NCBI GenBank assembly: GCA_900764225.1
Contig: CAAFNG010000320.1
Span: 1-7,126, forward strand
Length of the DNA stretch: 7,126 bases
From: Lachnospiraceae bacterium
GTDB lineage: Bacteria; Bacillota; Clostridia; Lachnospirales; Lachnospiraceae
Direction: 5' to 3'
Position 1 is the stretch's first letter. Each line of letters opens with the position of its first letter. The notes under the pieces are model-generated. The model was not told the origin of the DNA. It worked only from the letters and a program-made list of their open reading frames with translations, and did not search any database. Shown one piece after another: positions 6,853 to 7,126 of this stretch. A program made the position numbers and the translations under genes.

Positions 6853-6881
6853 TTGACATATGAGAATCACTTTGATATACT
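6853..6881 (+). promoter_or_regulatory. Extended -10 promoter of the tRNA-Leu copy 2/3 array
   Basis: TTGACA (6853-6858), a 17-nt spacer and TATACT (6876-6881) preceded by TGA match the copy 1 promoter in layout. The spacer sequence differs, but the -10 and the next 36 nt are identical. Upstream lies an A-tract-rich purine stretch (6786-6852) that could act as an UP element. It drives copy 2 and, with no terminator between, copy 3. Confidence 0.9.
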
Positions 6882-7018
6882 ATCACTTGTCGCGAGGGAG
6901 AAAATAAAAAATCCCAAGGAAATGCGGTCATGCGGAAGTGTCGGAACTGGCAGACGAGCAAGACTAAGGATCTTGTGAGCATTGCGCTCGTGTGGGTTCA
7001 AGTCCCATCTTCCGCATT
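6876..7018 (+). repeat. tRNA cassette direct repeat, right copy
   Basis: This is the direct repeat of 2920-3061, with one substitution and one short indel region in the leader. Together the pair could recombine across 3,957 bp (tRNA start to tRNA start), removing or duplicating the 3203-6703 gene. Confidence 0.9.
6932..7016 (+). tRNA. tRNA-Leu (anticodon AAG), copy 2
   Basis: Base-for-base identical to copy 1 over all 85 nt, with anticodon AAG at 6966-6968, a long variable arm and A73. CCA is not encoded. It is the first gene of a tandem array; copy 3 starts 27 nt after its end with no terminator between, so the two are processed from one precursor. Confidence 0.95.
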
Positions 7019-7032
7019 GGAAATTTCCAATG
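7015..7032. repeat. 18-bp perfect palindrome between tRNA copies 2 and 3
   Basis: CATTGGAAATTTCCAATG is exactly self-complementary. It overlaps the last two bases of tRNA copy 2 and fills most of the spacer to copy 3. In DNA it could be a dimer-binding site. In RNA its arms could pair only by sacrificing some central bases as a loop. Copy 1 has no equivalent downstream. Confidence 0.8.
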
Positions 7033-7043
7033 AAATGCGATAT

Positions 7044-7126
7044 GCGGAAGTGTCGGAACTGGCAGACGAGCAAGACTAAGGATCTTGTGAGCATTGCGCT
7101 CGTGTGGGTTCAAGTCCCATCTTCCG
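7044..7126 (+). tRNA. tRNA-Leu (anticodon AAG), copy 3, cut by window end
   Basis: The 83 visible bases are identical to copies 1 and 2, with anticodon AAG at 7078-7080. The last acceptor base and the discriminator are outside the window. The 17 nt before it are identical to those before copy 1, and not to those before copy 2. Whether further copies or a terminator follow cannot be seen. Confidence 0.93.

Noticed and set aside
6463..6978. Plus-strand open frame running across the start of the large gene into tRNA copy 2
   Set aside because: It is antisense to the signal-peptide gene and overlaps a tRNA, has no good ribosome binding site and gives low-complexity Lys/Arg-rich sequence.
2975..7126. 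Repeated 85-nt units as a possible CRISPR array or attachment sites of an island
   Set aside because: The repeats are complete functional tRNAs with promoters and unequal spacing. There is no integrase gene, no partial 3' tRNA duplicate of the attL/attR kind and no cas genes.

Overview
The window looks like chromosomal DNA of a mid-GC gut-type Clostridia, most likely Lachnospiraceae. This rests on the GatCAB and LL-diaminopimelate aminotransferase (DapL) genes, AAGGAGG-type ribosome binding sites, strong sigma-A-type promoters and simple hairpin/T-tract terminators. It also rests on a large secreted protein built from YDG/MBG-like, Big_2-like and fibronectin III-like modules, a style common in that family. 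The assignment is from pattern recognition, not a search.

Layout. Positions 1-1031 (+) hold the C-terminal ~340 codons of gatB, followed after 6 nt by dapL (1038-2258, +). The dapL ribosome binding site lies inside the last gatB codons, so the two are co-transcribed and probably translationally coupled. A hairpin terminator closes this unit. A small cupin gene (2439-2765, +) has its own near-consensus promoter and a strong terminator, so it is monocistronic. A tRNA-Leu gene with anticodon AAG (2975-3059, +) follows, with an extended -10 promoter and a terminator. Convergent to it is a 1166-codon gene (3203-6703, -) for a secreted modular surface protein of unknown function, with its own terminator (3129-3185). 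To the right of that gene's start come a second copy of the tRNA promoter and leader, a second identical tRNA-Leu(AAG) (6932-7016), and a third copy (7044 onward) cut by the window end 2 nt before its 3' end.

How the parts relate. gatB serves tRNA-dependent Gln/Asn synthesis and dapL makes LL-diaminopimelate for lysine and peptidoglycan. The tRNA genes read CUU/CUC leucine codons, and CTT makes up about half of all leucine codons in gatB plus dapL (hand count 29 of 61). The 1166-aa gene sits between two near-identical tRNA promoter-gene cassettes of about 142 bp in direct orientation. This makes it a candidate for loss by homologous recombination and marks the spot as a rearrangement-prone tRNA locus.

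No CRISPR array, transposase, integrase or recognisable defence system is visible. The most unusual content is the A34 leucine tRNA in multiple identical copies, the mosaic relation among the tRNA copies, and the charge-polarised architecture of the large secreted protein.
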